From Spirochaetaceae bacterium (GTDB taxonomy: Bacteria > Spirochaetota > Spirochaetia > DSM-2461): a stretch of 12,487 bases of DNA. The stretch is taken from positions 1 through 12,487 of the forward strand of contig JAEINM010000072.1 in NCBI GenBank assembly GCA_016342385.1. Reading direction: 5' to 3'. Of the stretch, positions 1 through 6,543 are shown in pieces. Both the position numbers and the translations under genes were made by a program. Under the pieces are notes generated by a model. That model made no database searches, was not told where the DNA came from, and worked only from the letters and a program-made list of their open reading frames with translations. The stretch's first letter is position 1. Every line of letters starts with the position of its first letter.

Positions 1-378
1 AATGCTATGACAATTGCCCGTTTTCTGAAAAACAGTGACTCTGTGACCTGGGTAAGATATCCCGGTCTTGAAGAAGATCCTGCCTACCCGACGGCTACAA
101 AACAGCTCGAAAGGGGATATGGCGGAATGGTTGTTTTTGGAGTGAAAGGGGGAAGAGAAGCAGGAGAAAAGTTTATCAATAAACTCAAGCTGTTCTCTCA
201 TCTGGCAAATGTCGGTGATGCAAAAAGTCTGGCTATTCATCCCGCCAGTACAACTCATTCTCAATTGTCGGAAGAAGATCTGAATCGAGGTAGTATTTCT
301 GCCGATATGATACGATTATCTGTGGGAATTGAGGATGTTGAGGATCTTCTGGACGATTTGAAACAAGCTTTAAAGTGA
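1..378 (+). CDS. metY: O-acetylhomoserine sulfhydrylase (MetY), 3' part only
   Basis: The reading frame is open from base 1, so the gene starts upstream; the last 125 residues are visible of the roughly 425 usual for the family. The enzyme is a cytosolic PLP-dependent transsulfuration-family protein that makes homocysteine from O-acetylhomoserine and sulfide. Family marks are the WVRYPGLEEDP segment (nt 49-81), the GYGGMVVFGVKGG strand (about nt 118-156), the VGDAKSLAIHPASTTHSQL block (about nt 211-267), which is characteristic of MetY/MetB C-terminal domains, and MIRLSVGIEDVEDL (about nt 307-348), whose Arg normally binds the substrate carboxylate. The PLP lysine lies outside the window. A methionine occurs at nt 7, but it falls inside the conserved fold and is not a start. 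No strong terminator follows the stop codon. The family call is firm; MetY is favoured over MetB/MetZ by the HPASTTH block. Confidence 0.9.
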   Translation, partial: NAMTIARFLKNSDSVTWVRYPGLEEDPAYPTATKQLERGYGGMVVFGVKGGREAGEKFINKLKLFSHLANVGDAKSLAIHPASTTHSQLSEEDLNRGSISADMIRLSVGIEDVEDLLDDLKQALK

Positions 379-394
379 AAAAGATTTCTATTAT

Positions 395-423
395 TTTTAA
401 TCTGTTATATAATTGACTATAAT
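395..423 (+). promoter_or_regulatory. possible promoter of the STAS/phosphatase operon
   Basis: The 69-base gap after metY is very AT-rich and holds two perfect TATAAT hexamers, at 408-413 and 418-423. For the second, the hexamer 17 bases upstream is TTTTAA (395-400), only a 3/6 match to TTGACA. The -10 elements are good and the -35 is poor, so a promoter here is plausible but not proven. Read-through from metY is the alternative. Confidence 0.3.
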
Positions 424-447
424 TAATCTTGAAATTGTAGGCGAAGA

Positions 448-774
448 ATGAAAGTAAGTGAAAATAATGGAATTAGAATTATTACTCTTGAAACAGACCA
501 TCTCGATGCTTTGAATTCTGAAGAAATTAAAAAAATGATGATTAACGGGGTGCAAGGCTCAGAGAAAATTGTACTGAACATGGATAAAGTTACATTCGTC
601 GATAGTTCCGGTCTGGGCGTTATACTGACTGTTTTCAGACAGATAAAGGAAAATAATGGCTCTCTGGTAATAGCCTGTGTCAATAATACAGTAAAAGTTC
701 TGTTTAAGCTGGTTCGTCTGTCTCATATGATTCAGATATATGATTCAGAATCTGAAGCCTTAGCCGCAGTTTAA
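448..774 (+). CDS. STAS-domain anti-sigma-factor antagonist
   Basis: A 108-residue single-domain STAS protein of the SpoIIAA/RsbV class, which is the usual full length. The diagnostic segment is VTFVDSSGLGVIL (residues 48-60). By comparison with SpoIIAA, Ser54 is the residue phosphorylated by the partner kinase. The unphosphorylated form would bind an anti-sigma or kinase protein and release its target. The start at 448 has an AGG (439-441) 6 bases upstream. The stop overlaps the next start by one base (TAATG), so the two are translationally coupled. The neighbour carries both a PP2C phosphatase and a HATPase domain, exactly the two enzymes that switch such a protein, which supports the assignment. 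No sigma factor is adjacent, so the final target cannot be read from this window. Confidence 0.9.
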   Translation: MKVSENNGIRIITLETDHLDALNSEEIKKMMINGVQGSEKIVLNMDKVTFVDSSGLGVILTVFRQIKENNGSLVIACVNNTVKVLFKLVRLSHMIQIYDSESEALAAV

Positions 775-2915
775 TGTTTTCTGACAGCAGAGATTTTAAT
801 AGAGCTTTAAAGTCCAATATAGGGGGACAGATGTTTTCATCTGTTCCTTTTCTTGTCCTCCTCTTTTCCATCATTTTATTCATTCAATCATTTATCTTCT
901 ATTTTTTTGAATCATCTGTAAAAGGGATAGTTCCATTTGTCATTATGGTTCTATTATCCCTTATATATTTCTCGATTTTTCTCATCGTAAAAATTCGAAT
1001 TAAAGGTAATCGCTATTCTCTTTTTAATTTTCTCATATTGATGGTGTTTTTTCTGTCGGAATTGTATTTATATCTTTTTTATGAAATGAAATATCTTTGG
1101 GTGTTTCTTATACTGACACAAGTTTTCAGCGGGTATCTACTTCTCAATAAGAGATATTTCTATATTACTCTATCAATACACCTGTTACTCTATATTCTTT
1201 TTAATGAAATGATGCTCGTAAATAGGGTTCAACTGGAGTTTCATCTATCGGGATTATCTGCTCTTCTTCTCTCCTTTCTGATTCGTCATGACAGAAGACA
1301 GGCGTTAATCAATCTTGCAGACATATACTATAGCCAGAAAGAGATTAATGACAGGTTTCAGCAGCTTGAAGATAACATAAGTCAGATATTTATACTCTGC
1401 TCCAATGACTTCGAAAAATACTACTATATCAGTTCAGCATTCGAACGTATGTTGACATTACCCAGAGAAAAATTATTGAACAGTCCCGATGTCTGGATGA
1501 GTTTTATTCATCCCGGAGATAAGGAGAGGGTGAATCTGGAACTGAATTCGGCCGCAATTGATAAATCCTACAGAGAATTTGATCTGAGAGTTTCCCAGGA
1601 TGATGATTATATCTGGTTGAAATTTCAATTATTTCCTATTAAATCGGGGAAGTATGGTTTAGAGGATCGTTTTGCAGTTATTGTTGATAATATAACGGAA
1701 AACAAGTTAGCTGAACTTAAACTGGCAGAGGCACAATCTCTAGATTCCGATTTTGCCGCGAGAATTCAGAAGAACCTTTTATTTTCTAATCCCATTCTCA
1801 ATATTCAGGGACTGGATATCGCCGCCGTTTCAATACCTTCTCTTGATGTGGCGGGAGATTTTTTTGATTTCTACCGGTTTTCCGATTCTATCGCCGATAT
1901 CATTATTGCCGATGTTATGGGTAAGGGGATGATCGCCTCCATGCTCGGTGCGGCCTCAAAAAGCGCTTTTATGAAATCCCGCCTGGACTTGACTGTTCTG
2001 GAAAACAGCATCCCCTCTATAGAGCGAATTATGACTAATACGAACCGGGCCCTTTCTTCCGAATTGATTAAACTGGGAAAATTTATAACTATGCAGTACG
2101 CACGTATCAATATGGAGAATGCACTCTTTTCTTTTATCGATAGTGGGCACACCAGTATATTGTATTATTCGGACAGGCATAAATGCTGCTGGTCCCTAAA
2201 AGGATGGAACATGCCCGTTGGTTTTAATCCTCAGGAAAAGATGATCAATAGCATTATCCCATTTAATTCGGGTGATATCTTTTTCTTTTATTCTGATGGT
2301 GTAACGGAAGCGGAGAATTCTGATGGTGAACAGTTCGGGGAGAGACGGCTCAATTATGTTTTGAATTCCAGTGCCCATTTAACTTCCAGTCAGATTATGA
2401 ATAAAGTGAAGAACCTCGTTTTTCACTATTCCAGTTCAGAGGGATTCGCCGATGATTTAACTTGTATTGCCATGAAGATAGGCTCTGTCAATCAGAAAAG
2501 CAATATTGTGGAAGGAATCTTTTCAGGAAAGAGAGAATCCCTCCAGGTTATAAGGACTTTTGTCTCGGGTTTCCTGAATGAGAATTTTCAGAATACTCAC
2601 AAGGAAATCATTTCCTCCATTGTTCTGGCTGTGAATGAAGCCGTAGCCAATATTATTGAACATAATTATGAAAAGGATTCGCTACTCTATGGCCGGGAGA
2701 TCCTGATAGAAGCCGGTAAGAATGGAAAAACCTGCTTTTTACGTTTATTTTATGATGGAAAGGATTTCGACTGGACAACTTTTCAAGCTCCTCATTTAAA
2801 AGAAATGAAAGCAGGAGGATATGGATTGTACCTGATGAGAGAGATAATGGACTCTATCTGCTATTCTGCCAATCTTGATGGGGCTCAATGTTTGACATTG
2901 ATCAAAGACTTGTAA
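774..2915 (+). CDS. membrane PAS sensor fused to SpoIIE/RsbU-type phosphatase and RsbW-like kinase
   Basis: A 713-residue multidomain regulator. Residues about 25-171 form six hydrophobic segments (about 25-45, 52-73, 82-103, 108-124, 128-147, 156-171). A PAS domain with its PAC end follows (about 200-312, with FIHPGDKERV at 244-253 and FAVIVDNITENK at 300-311). The PP2C/SpoIIE domain (about 325-568) has VAGDFFDF (359-366), ADVMGKG (379-385), DSGHT (456-460), YSDGVTEAE (506-514) and FADDLT (558-563). Its metal-binding aspartates 362, 380, 508 and 560/561 are all present, so it should be active. The C-terminal HATPase (about 578-713) has the N box NEAVANIIEHNY (621-632) and the G2 box GGYGLYLMREIMD (681-693). 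It would both phosphorylate and dephosphorylate the coupled STAS protein, in response to a membrane or PAS-bound signal. Pseudomonas HsbR is a known phosphatase-kinase fusion with a STAS partner, but it has a receiver input. The signal sensed here is unknown. Confidence 0.9.
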   Translation: MFSDSRDFNRALKSNIGGQMFSSVPFLVLLFSIILFIQSFIFYFFESSVKGIVPFVIMVLLSLIYFSIFLIVKIRIKGNRYSLFNFLILMVFFLSELYLYLFYEMKYLWVFLILTQVFSGYLLLNKRYFYITLSIHLLLYILFNEMMLVNRVQLEFHLSGLSALLLSFLIRHDRRQALINLADIYYSQKEINDRFQQLEDNISQIFILCSNDFEKYYYISSAFERMLTLPREKLLNSPDVWMSFIHPGDKERVNLELNSAAIDKSYREFDLRVSQDDDYIWLKFQLFPIKSGKYGLEDRFAVIVDNITENKLAELKLAEAQSLDSDFAARIQKNLLFSNPILNIQGLDIAAVSIPSLDVAGDFFDFYRFSDSIADIIIADVMGKGMIASMLGAASKSAFMKSRLDLTVLENSIPSIERIMTNTNRALSSELIKLGKFITMQYARINMENALFSFIDSGHTSILYYSDRHKCCWSLKGWNMPVGFNPQEKMINSIIPFNSGDIFFFYSDGVTEAENSDGEQFGERRLNYVLNSSAHLTSSQIMNKVKNLVFHYSSSEGFADDLTCIAMKIGSVNQKSNIVEGIFSGKRESLQVIRTFVSGFLNENFQNTHKEIISSIVLAVNEAVANIIEHNYEKDSLLYGREILIEAGKNGKTCFLRLFYDGKDFDWTTFQAPHLKEMKAGGYGLYLMREIMDSICYSANLDGAQCLTLIKDL

Positions 2916-2916
2916 A

Positions 2917-3972
2917 TTATTTCAATTCAATTTCCAGTTCTATAGGGTTGTGATCGGAATACTTGAACTCCATATTTATAGTCTGTACTTTCAGAAGATC
3001 GATATTGGGAGACAGAAGAAATCCATCAATAAGGGAAGTGAATGTTTTCCCCTGTATATAGGGTTTCTCTAAAGATCTGTTAGTCGGTGTTTTTAAGTCG
3101 ACAGCCCATTTCCAGTTTTCCATTTCCCAGTCCGCAGGAAGGGGCTGGTAGAAATCAGGGATCTTTTCTTCAGAGGGAAAGCTGTTACCATCACTACCTG
3201 GCAAATAGGAGTTCCAGTCTCCCCCTATTACAACATGATTTCCCTTAGTGTATTCTTTCTCTGCATAATCTCTCATAAATTCCAACTGCTCTTTTTTAAG
3301 GAAACCTCCTTTATCGTATGCCGAATTATGGGTATTAATAAGAACAATAGTTTTTCCTTCAGAACTTCTGATTCTGCATACAAGCATACATCTATCGAGG
3401 AAGAAAATTTTTTTGGGCCAGCTGTAGTTTCCTGGAAGTGATATTCTCTCTGATTTATCCAGATGAAACCGGGAGAATATGGCCAGTCCCGAATGTATCG
3501 AGCCATATGGCGATCCGATTATTTGGGGCGAAGGGATAAATCCAACTTTGTAATTTGTACTAAATGAGCTGTTGTAATCGCCCAGTAATCTGAAAATGGT
3601 ATTATACTGATCTTCTTTATAAGATCTTGTACTACTTCTGTCTATTTCCTGGAAAAAGTAGATCTCATTTTCATGATTTTTCACTGTGTTCTGAATTCCA
3701 TTCCAATAGGTCTCGTATTCCGATTGCGGGGCCTTGATCCGGCTGCCGCCGTCCATAAAGAAATCCATGTTCTGGCCCAATCCGCCATAACCCAGATTCC
3801 AGTTGAAAATAGAGATACGCTCAGAAGAGAGAGTAGGGGATATATTTCTTATTTCGCTATTTCCACAATCCTTCGGTTTATAATCTGTTATTGTCAGCCA
3901 TAAAATCAATCCTATGGGCATTAAAACTAAAAGGCATAAAAGTATAAACAGAGGTTTTATCAGTTTCTTCAT
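2917..3972 (-). CDS. membrane-anchored endonuclease/exonuclease/phosphatase-family protein
   Basis: A 351-residue protein of the DNase I-like EEP superfamily, metal-dependent enzymes that cut phosphodiester or phosphomonoester bonds. Residues 1-28 are a positively charged start (MKK) and one hydrophobic helix, so the catalytic domain should lie outside the cytoplasmic membrane. Family motifs appear in order: FNWNLGYGG (56-64, Asn59), FFQEIDRSS (106-114, metal-binding Glu109), INTHNSA (212-218, His215), GGDWNSYLPG (250-259, Asp252 and Asn254) and YSDHNPIELE (338-347, Asp340 and His341). The full catalytic set is present. The substrate cannot be decided: secreted nuclease, sphingomyelinase-like phosphodiesterase and inositol-phosphate phosphatase are all possible. 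No Shine-Dalgarno is seen before the start, but the membrane helix at the N-terminus supports it. Its stop lies one base from the stop of the convergent phosphatase-kinase gene. Confidence 0.85.
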   Translation of the reverse strand: MKKLIKPLFILLCLLVLMPIGLILWLTITDYKPKDCGNSEIRNISPTLSSERISIFNWNLGYGGLGQNMDFFMDGGSRIKAPQSEYETYWNGIQNTVKNHENEIYFFQEIDRSSTRSYKEDQYNTIFRLLGDYNSSFSTNYKVGFIPSPQIIGSPYGSIHSGLAIFSRFHLDKSERISLPGNYSWPKKIFFLDRCMLVCRIRSSEGKTIVLINTHNSAYDKGGFLKKEQLEFMRDYAEKEYTKGNHVVIGGDWNSYLPGSDGNSFPSEEKIPDFYQPLPADWEMENWKWAVDLKTPTNRSLEKPYIQGKTFTSLIDGFLLSPNIDLLKVQTINMEFKYSDHNPIELEIELK

Positions 3973-3995
3973 AGTTAATAGTAAAAACAGCTTGC

Positions 3996-4025
3996 ATAAT
4001 AAGTCAATTGAAATTGCATGGGCAA
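3996..4025 (-). promoter_or_regulatory. possible promoter of the EEP-family gene
   Basis: On the minus strand, TTGCCC (4025-4020, 4/6 match) is separated by 18 bases from TATTAT (4001-3996, 5/6 match). It would start transcription about 20-25 bases before the ATG at 3972. It is back to back and partly overlapping with the deoD promoter, so the two could interfere. The -35 is weak. Confidence 0.3.
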
Positions 4026-4036
4026 TTGTCTACAAT
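4008..4036 (+). promoter_or_regulatory. sigma-70 type promoter of deoD
   Basis: TTGAAA (4008-4013) and TACAAT (4031-4036) are each a 5/6 match, with an ideal 17-base spacer. Transcription would begin near 4043 and give a leader of about 24 bases holding the GGGAGA ribosome site (4055-4060), 6 bases before the ATG. Confidence 0.6.
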
Positions 4037-4066
4037 TATTAAATCAAGGGGAATGGGAGATATAAA

Positions 4067-4783
4067 ATGAGTGTACACATCGGAGCCGAAAAAGGTGCAA
4101 TTGCCGACACAGTCCTTTTGCCGGGAGACCCCCTTCGGGCAAAATACATAGCGCAACAGTTTCTAAGCGATACAGTCTGTTACAATGAAGTGAGAGGGAT
4201 GTTCGGGTACACGGGCCTTTATAATGGGAAAAGAATCTCTGTTCAGGGATCAGGAATGGGACAGGCCTCTCTTTCCATCTATATTAACGAACTTATCACT
4301 GAATACAATGTGAAAAATATTATCCGTGTCGGATCATGTGGATCCTTTCACAGTCATATACCTGTCAGAGATATTATTATCGCCATGAGCGCTTCAAGTG
4401 ATTCGGCTATGAATCGCGAACGGTTCCAGGGGAATTCCTATGCCCCAACGGCTGATTTTACATTATTCAGAACCATGATTGACAGAGCGGAGGAGATGAA
4501 TATTTCCTACCATGCGGGAAATATCCTGGCAACTGATACCTTTTATCAGGATAATCCTGAGGGATGGAGAAAATGGGCTGAATATGGTGTTCTCGGAGTG
4601 GAGATGGAATCAGCCGCGCTCTATACTTTAGCTGCCAAATTCGGAGCGAGGGCCCTGACGGTCTGTACGGTCAGTGATAATCTGTCCACTGGAGAGTCCA
4701 CCACTTCAGAAGAACGGGAAAATTCTTTTACAGAAATGATGAAACTGGCGCTGGAGACAGCTATTAAACTTCCAGATTCATGA
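4067..4783 (+). CDS. deoD: purine nucleoside phosphorylase, DeoD type
   Basis: A 238-residue protein that aligns along its whole length with the hexameric E. coli DeoD. It splits purine (deoxy)nucleosides with phosphate into free base and (deoxy)ribose-1-phosphate in the cytosol. The residues known in the E. coli enzyme fall at the same numbers: His4, Gly20 in LLPGDPLRAKYIA, Arg24, Arg43 in EVRGM, Arg87 and Ser90 in IIRVGSCG (phosphate site), Glu179-Met180-Glu181 in GVEMESAALY (ribose site), and Ser203-Asp204 with Arg217 (catalysis). The start has GGGAGA 6 bases upstream and a good promoter. An ATG at 4053 is out of frame. The last 20 bases overlap the end of the convergent rpiB gene. Function and start are secure. 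Confidence 0.97.
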   Translation: MSVHIGAEKGAIADTVLLPGDPLRAKYIAQQFLSDTVCYNEVRGMFGYTGLYNGKRISVQGSGMGQASLSIYINELITEYNVKNIIRVGSCGSFHSHIPVRDIIIAMSASSDSAMNRERFQGNSYAPTADFTLFRTMIDRAEEMNISYHAGNILATDTFYQDNPEGWRKWAEYGVLGVEMESAALYTLAAKFGARALTVCTVSDNLSTGESTTSEERENSFTEMMKLALETAIKLPDS

Positions 4784-5207
4784 TTTTAGAGACACGCCGG
4801 TCGTGGCGGCCACCTTCAAATTCAGTTGCTATATATTTATCGATCATATCTGTGACAGAATCGGGATATTCAATTCTCCCGCCAAATGCAATAATATTGG
4901 CATTGTTGTGAAGTTTACACATCTCCGCAGCAAATAAATTCTGAGGCAAAGCGCAACGGATTCCTTTTATTTTATTAGCTGATATGGAAATTCCTATACC
5001 TGTACCGCACAATAATATGCCGAATTTATAATCTCCCCGAAGATACTCTCTGCACAATTCTTCCGCTTTATCGGGATAGTCGACAGACTCTCCTTCTCCG
5101 GTTCCCAGATCATTTATTTGAAAGCCTTTATCTTTAAGATGTTTAACGATAGAATTCTTTAATTCCACAGCGCCGTGATCATTTCCAATGACTATAGTAT
5201 TTTTCAT
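4764..5207 (-). CDS. rpiB: ribose-5-phosphate isomerase B
   Basis: A 147-residue RpiB/LacAB-family isomerase, normal in length, interconverting ribose-5-phosphate and ribulose-5-phosphate. Visible marks are IGNDHGAVELK (7-17, with Asp10-His11 at the sugar-phosphate site), the anion-hole and catalytic loop CGTGIGISISANK (67-79, Cys67 matching the base Cys66 of E. coli RpiB), HNNANIIAFGGR (100-111, His100 for ring opening) and GGRHDRRV (132-139, phosphate-binding arginines). Cys67 argues for RpiB rather than a LacA/LacB subunit. No Shine-Dalgarno precedes the start; the upstream bases are nearly all A/T. Its tail overlaps deoD by 20 bases. DeoD makes ribose-1-phosphate, which a phosphopentomutase (not in the window) would convert to the substrate of this enzyme, so the neighbours are metabolically close though on opposite strands. 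Confidence 0.95.
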   Translation of the reverse strand: MKNTIVIGNDHGAVELKNSIVKHLKDKGFQINDLGTGEGESVDYPDKAEELCREYLRGDYKFGILLCGTGIGISISANKIKGIRCALPQNLFAAEMCKLHNNANIIAFGGRIEYPDSVTDMIDKYIATEFEGGRHDRRVSKIMNLEV

Positions 5208-5252
5208 AATAAAAAAATAATACTTTTTAATAAAATATAACAGTCACTTTAC

Positions 5253-5269
5253 GAGATATCTCATATAAT
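5253..5269 (+). promoter_or_regulatory. palindrome next to a TATAAT box between rpiB and the secreted-protein gene
   Basis: The 69-base divergent gap contains a perfect 10-base palindrome, GAGATATCTC (5253-5262), one base before a TATAAT (5264-5269). The -35 region for this box (near 5241-5246, CAGTCA) is poor. If used, transcription would begin at about 5276-5277, that is, at the ATG itself. The palindrome sits in the spacer, where a repressor or activator could bind. This is suggestive only. Confidence 0.3.
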
Positions 5270-5276
5270 TAAATAT

Positions 5277-5759
5277 ATGAAATCCTTTTTTTTTACTGTC
5301 CTTATTTTAATAATGACATCTTCTCTCTATCCCATCGAGGGTGACAGCTTTCTGGGGATCTGGGAAGTAGAGAATATTCAGGCTATTCAGATCATCCAGC
5401 TCTATACCGATGGATATGATCATTTTACAAATGGTTATTTGATTAGGGATGAATATCTCGATGATCCTCTGACTTATACCGAGTTTGATTTTGTCGATGA
5501 AGACCTACTCTATATCACAAGAGCTGATGGAACCCGTTTGAGGGGATTTTACCAGATTAAAGAGAATAGCGGGATTAATAGTGATGATTTCCCCAGTTAT
5601 ATCTTTCTGGAAGACAAGTATACCAATAATTACTATTTCCCGGTTCGTGTTGTGGGAGAGGAAAAATATGAGATTAATTATAAGCTGGAACTGAATCTCC
5701 GCAATCAGCTGATTCAGATCAGCTGCATTGCTCATTTATCGAGAAAACTTACAGAATAA
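5277..5759 (+). CDS. small secreted protein of unknown function
   Basis: A 160-residue protein that I do not recognise. Residues 1-18 form a signal peptide (one Lys, then a hydrophobic core rich in Phe, Leu and Ile), with no clear Ala-X-Ala site and no lipobox, so export is likely but the cleavage point is uncertain. The mature part is acidic, rich in Tyr, Asp and Ile, and reads as alternating short beta strands. A GIWEV segment (27-31) near the mature N-terminus and FYQIKE (91-96) recall small beta-barrel (calycin-like) proteins, but this is only a resemblance. One Cys (150) lies near the end. A run of nine T (5286-5294) falls in codons 4-6. No Shine-Dalgarno is present. A possible terminator follows the stop. 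It is probably a single-gene unit. Confidence 0.7.
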   Translation: MKSFFFTVLILIMTSSLYPIEGDSFLGIWEVENIQAIQIIQLYTDGYDHFTNGYLIRDEYLDDPLTYTEFDFVDEDLLYITRADGTRLRGFYQIKENSGINSDDFPSYIFLEDKYTNNYYFPVRVVGEEKYEINYKLELNLRNQLIQISCIAHLSRKLTE

Positions 5760-5761
5760 AT

Positions 5762-5798
5762 GCATCGGGTCTGTAACTTTTCAGATGCCATTTGTTTT
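5762..5798 (+). terminator. weak intrinsic terminator candidate
   Basis: GCA (5762-5764) with TGC (5786-5788) and TCTG (5770-5773) with CAGA (5782-5785) form a 7-pair stem with a 5-base bulge on one side and an 8-base loop. TTTGTTTT (5791-5798) follows. It lies just after the secreted-protein gene and before the BI-1 operon, which is the expected place. The bulge makes it weak. Confidence 0.35.
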
Positions 5799-5831
5799 AA
5801 TAAGTAGTATATTATTTTTCACAGAACCAAC

Positions 5832-5838
5832 AGGAGAG
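5832..5838 (+). promoter_or_regulatory. ribosome binding site that fixes the BI-1 start at 5845
   Basis: AGGAGAG lies 6 bases before the ATG at 5845, the best Shine-Dalgarno in the window. The same frame is open back to an ATG at 5728, inside the previous gene, but that start has no such site. Confidence 0.75.
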
Positions 5839-5844
5839 TTATTT

Positions 5845-6543
5845 ATGATTGAAAACTATTCTTTTGCCCAGCAGGCGGCAATAAAAGAGAGAACTATTTT
5901 AAAAAATGTCTATATATGGATGTCTGCAGGACTATTCCTGACTGCCGTTGTTGCCAAGCTATTTGTGCAGACTTCGCTTTTTATCCCTTTTGTATCTAAT
6001 CAGCTTTTATTTTTTGCTGTAATAATCGCAGAATTTGCCCTCGTCATCCGCCTTTCATCGCGAATTATGACTATGTCGGTCTCTCAGGCCGCCGGATCCT
6101 TTGCCGCTTATTCAATTTTGAACGGAATAACCCTATCGTCTATATTTGTTATATACAGAATAGGTACTATTTATACTGCTTTCTTTGTTACTGCGGGAAC
6201 ATTTGCTGCAATGAGCCTCTGGGCGGTTACAACAAAAAGAGATCTTTCGGGATTGGGTCATTTTCTCATGATGGGTCTTATCGGAATAATCATTGCTTCA
6301 GTTGTGAATATATTCATCGGCAGTTCGACCTTGTATTTTCTTATCTCCTATGGAGGAGTCGCGGTTTTTACATTACTGACTGCTTACGACACTCAGAGAA
6401 TTAAAGTGATGAGCAGACAGATGAGTTCCAACTCCGATGAGGCAACTTTCACACGTTTATCGATTATGGGTGCCTTGCGACTATATCTGGATTTTATCAA
6501 TATGTTTCTCTTTATTTTAAGAATATTCGGTAGAAGAAGCTGA
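5845..6543 (+). CDS. Bax inhibitor-1 (YccA/YetJ) family integral membrane protein
   Basis: A 232-residue polytopic inner-membrane protein with about seven hydrophobic helices and a short charged N-terminus. Family marks are at the C-terminal half: LLTAYDTQRIK (178-187) and GALRLYLDFINMFLFILRIFG (209-229). The two buried acids that control the pH-sensitive calcium leak in Bacillus YetJ (Asp171 and Asp195 there) appear to correspond to Asp182 and Asp216. The likely role is a calcium or ion leak channel or a membrane-protein quality-control partner; YccA of E. coli interacts with FtsH. The start is fixed by AGGAGAG at 5832-5838. The frame extends 39 codons upstream, but that part would lie over the previous gene and does not look like family sequence. 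The stop overlaps the next ATG by one base, so it leads a coupled operon. Confidence 0.92.
   Translation: MIENYSFAQQAAIKERTILKNVYIWMSAGLFLTAVVAKLFVQTSLFIPFVSNQLLFFAVIIAEFALVIRLSSRIMTMSVSQAAGSFAAYSILNGITLSSIFVIYRIGTIYTAFFVTAGTFAAMSLWAVTTKRDLSGLGHFLMMGLIGIIIASVVNIFIGSSTLYFLISYGGVAVFTLLTAYDTQRIKVMSRQMSSNSDEATFTRLSIMGALRLYLDFINMFLFILRIFGRRS

Noticed and set aside
382..403. AGATT/AATCT inverted repeat after metY as a terminator
   Set aside because: Five A/T-rich pairs around a 12-base loop and no following T tract are too weak.
413..441. TTGACT at 413-418 as a -35 box
   Set aside because: No -10-like hexamer lies 16-18 bases downstream; that place holds the ribosome site of the STAS gene.
423..683. 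86-codon open frame on the minus strand
   Set aside because: It is antisense to the STAS gene, which has a clear family motif and ribosome site.
3931..3972. Lipoprotein signal at Cys13 of the EEP-family protein
   Set aside because: The residues before the Cys are ILL, with no Ala or Gly at -1, and the hydrophobic stretch continues well past it, as in a membrane anchor.
4797..4815. GC-rich GCCG/CGGC repeat just after the deoD stop as a terminator
   Set aside because: It encodes the conserved GGRHDRR segment of RpiB, and no T tract follows on the plus strand.
5728..5844. In-frame upstream extension of the BI-1 gene (39 codons from ATG 5728)
   Set aside because: It would overlap the previous gene by 32 bases and has no ribosome site, whereas ATG 5845 has AGGAGAG 6 bases upstream and starts a family-typical N-terminus.
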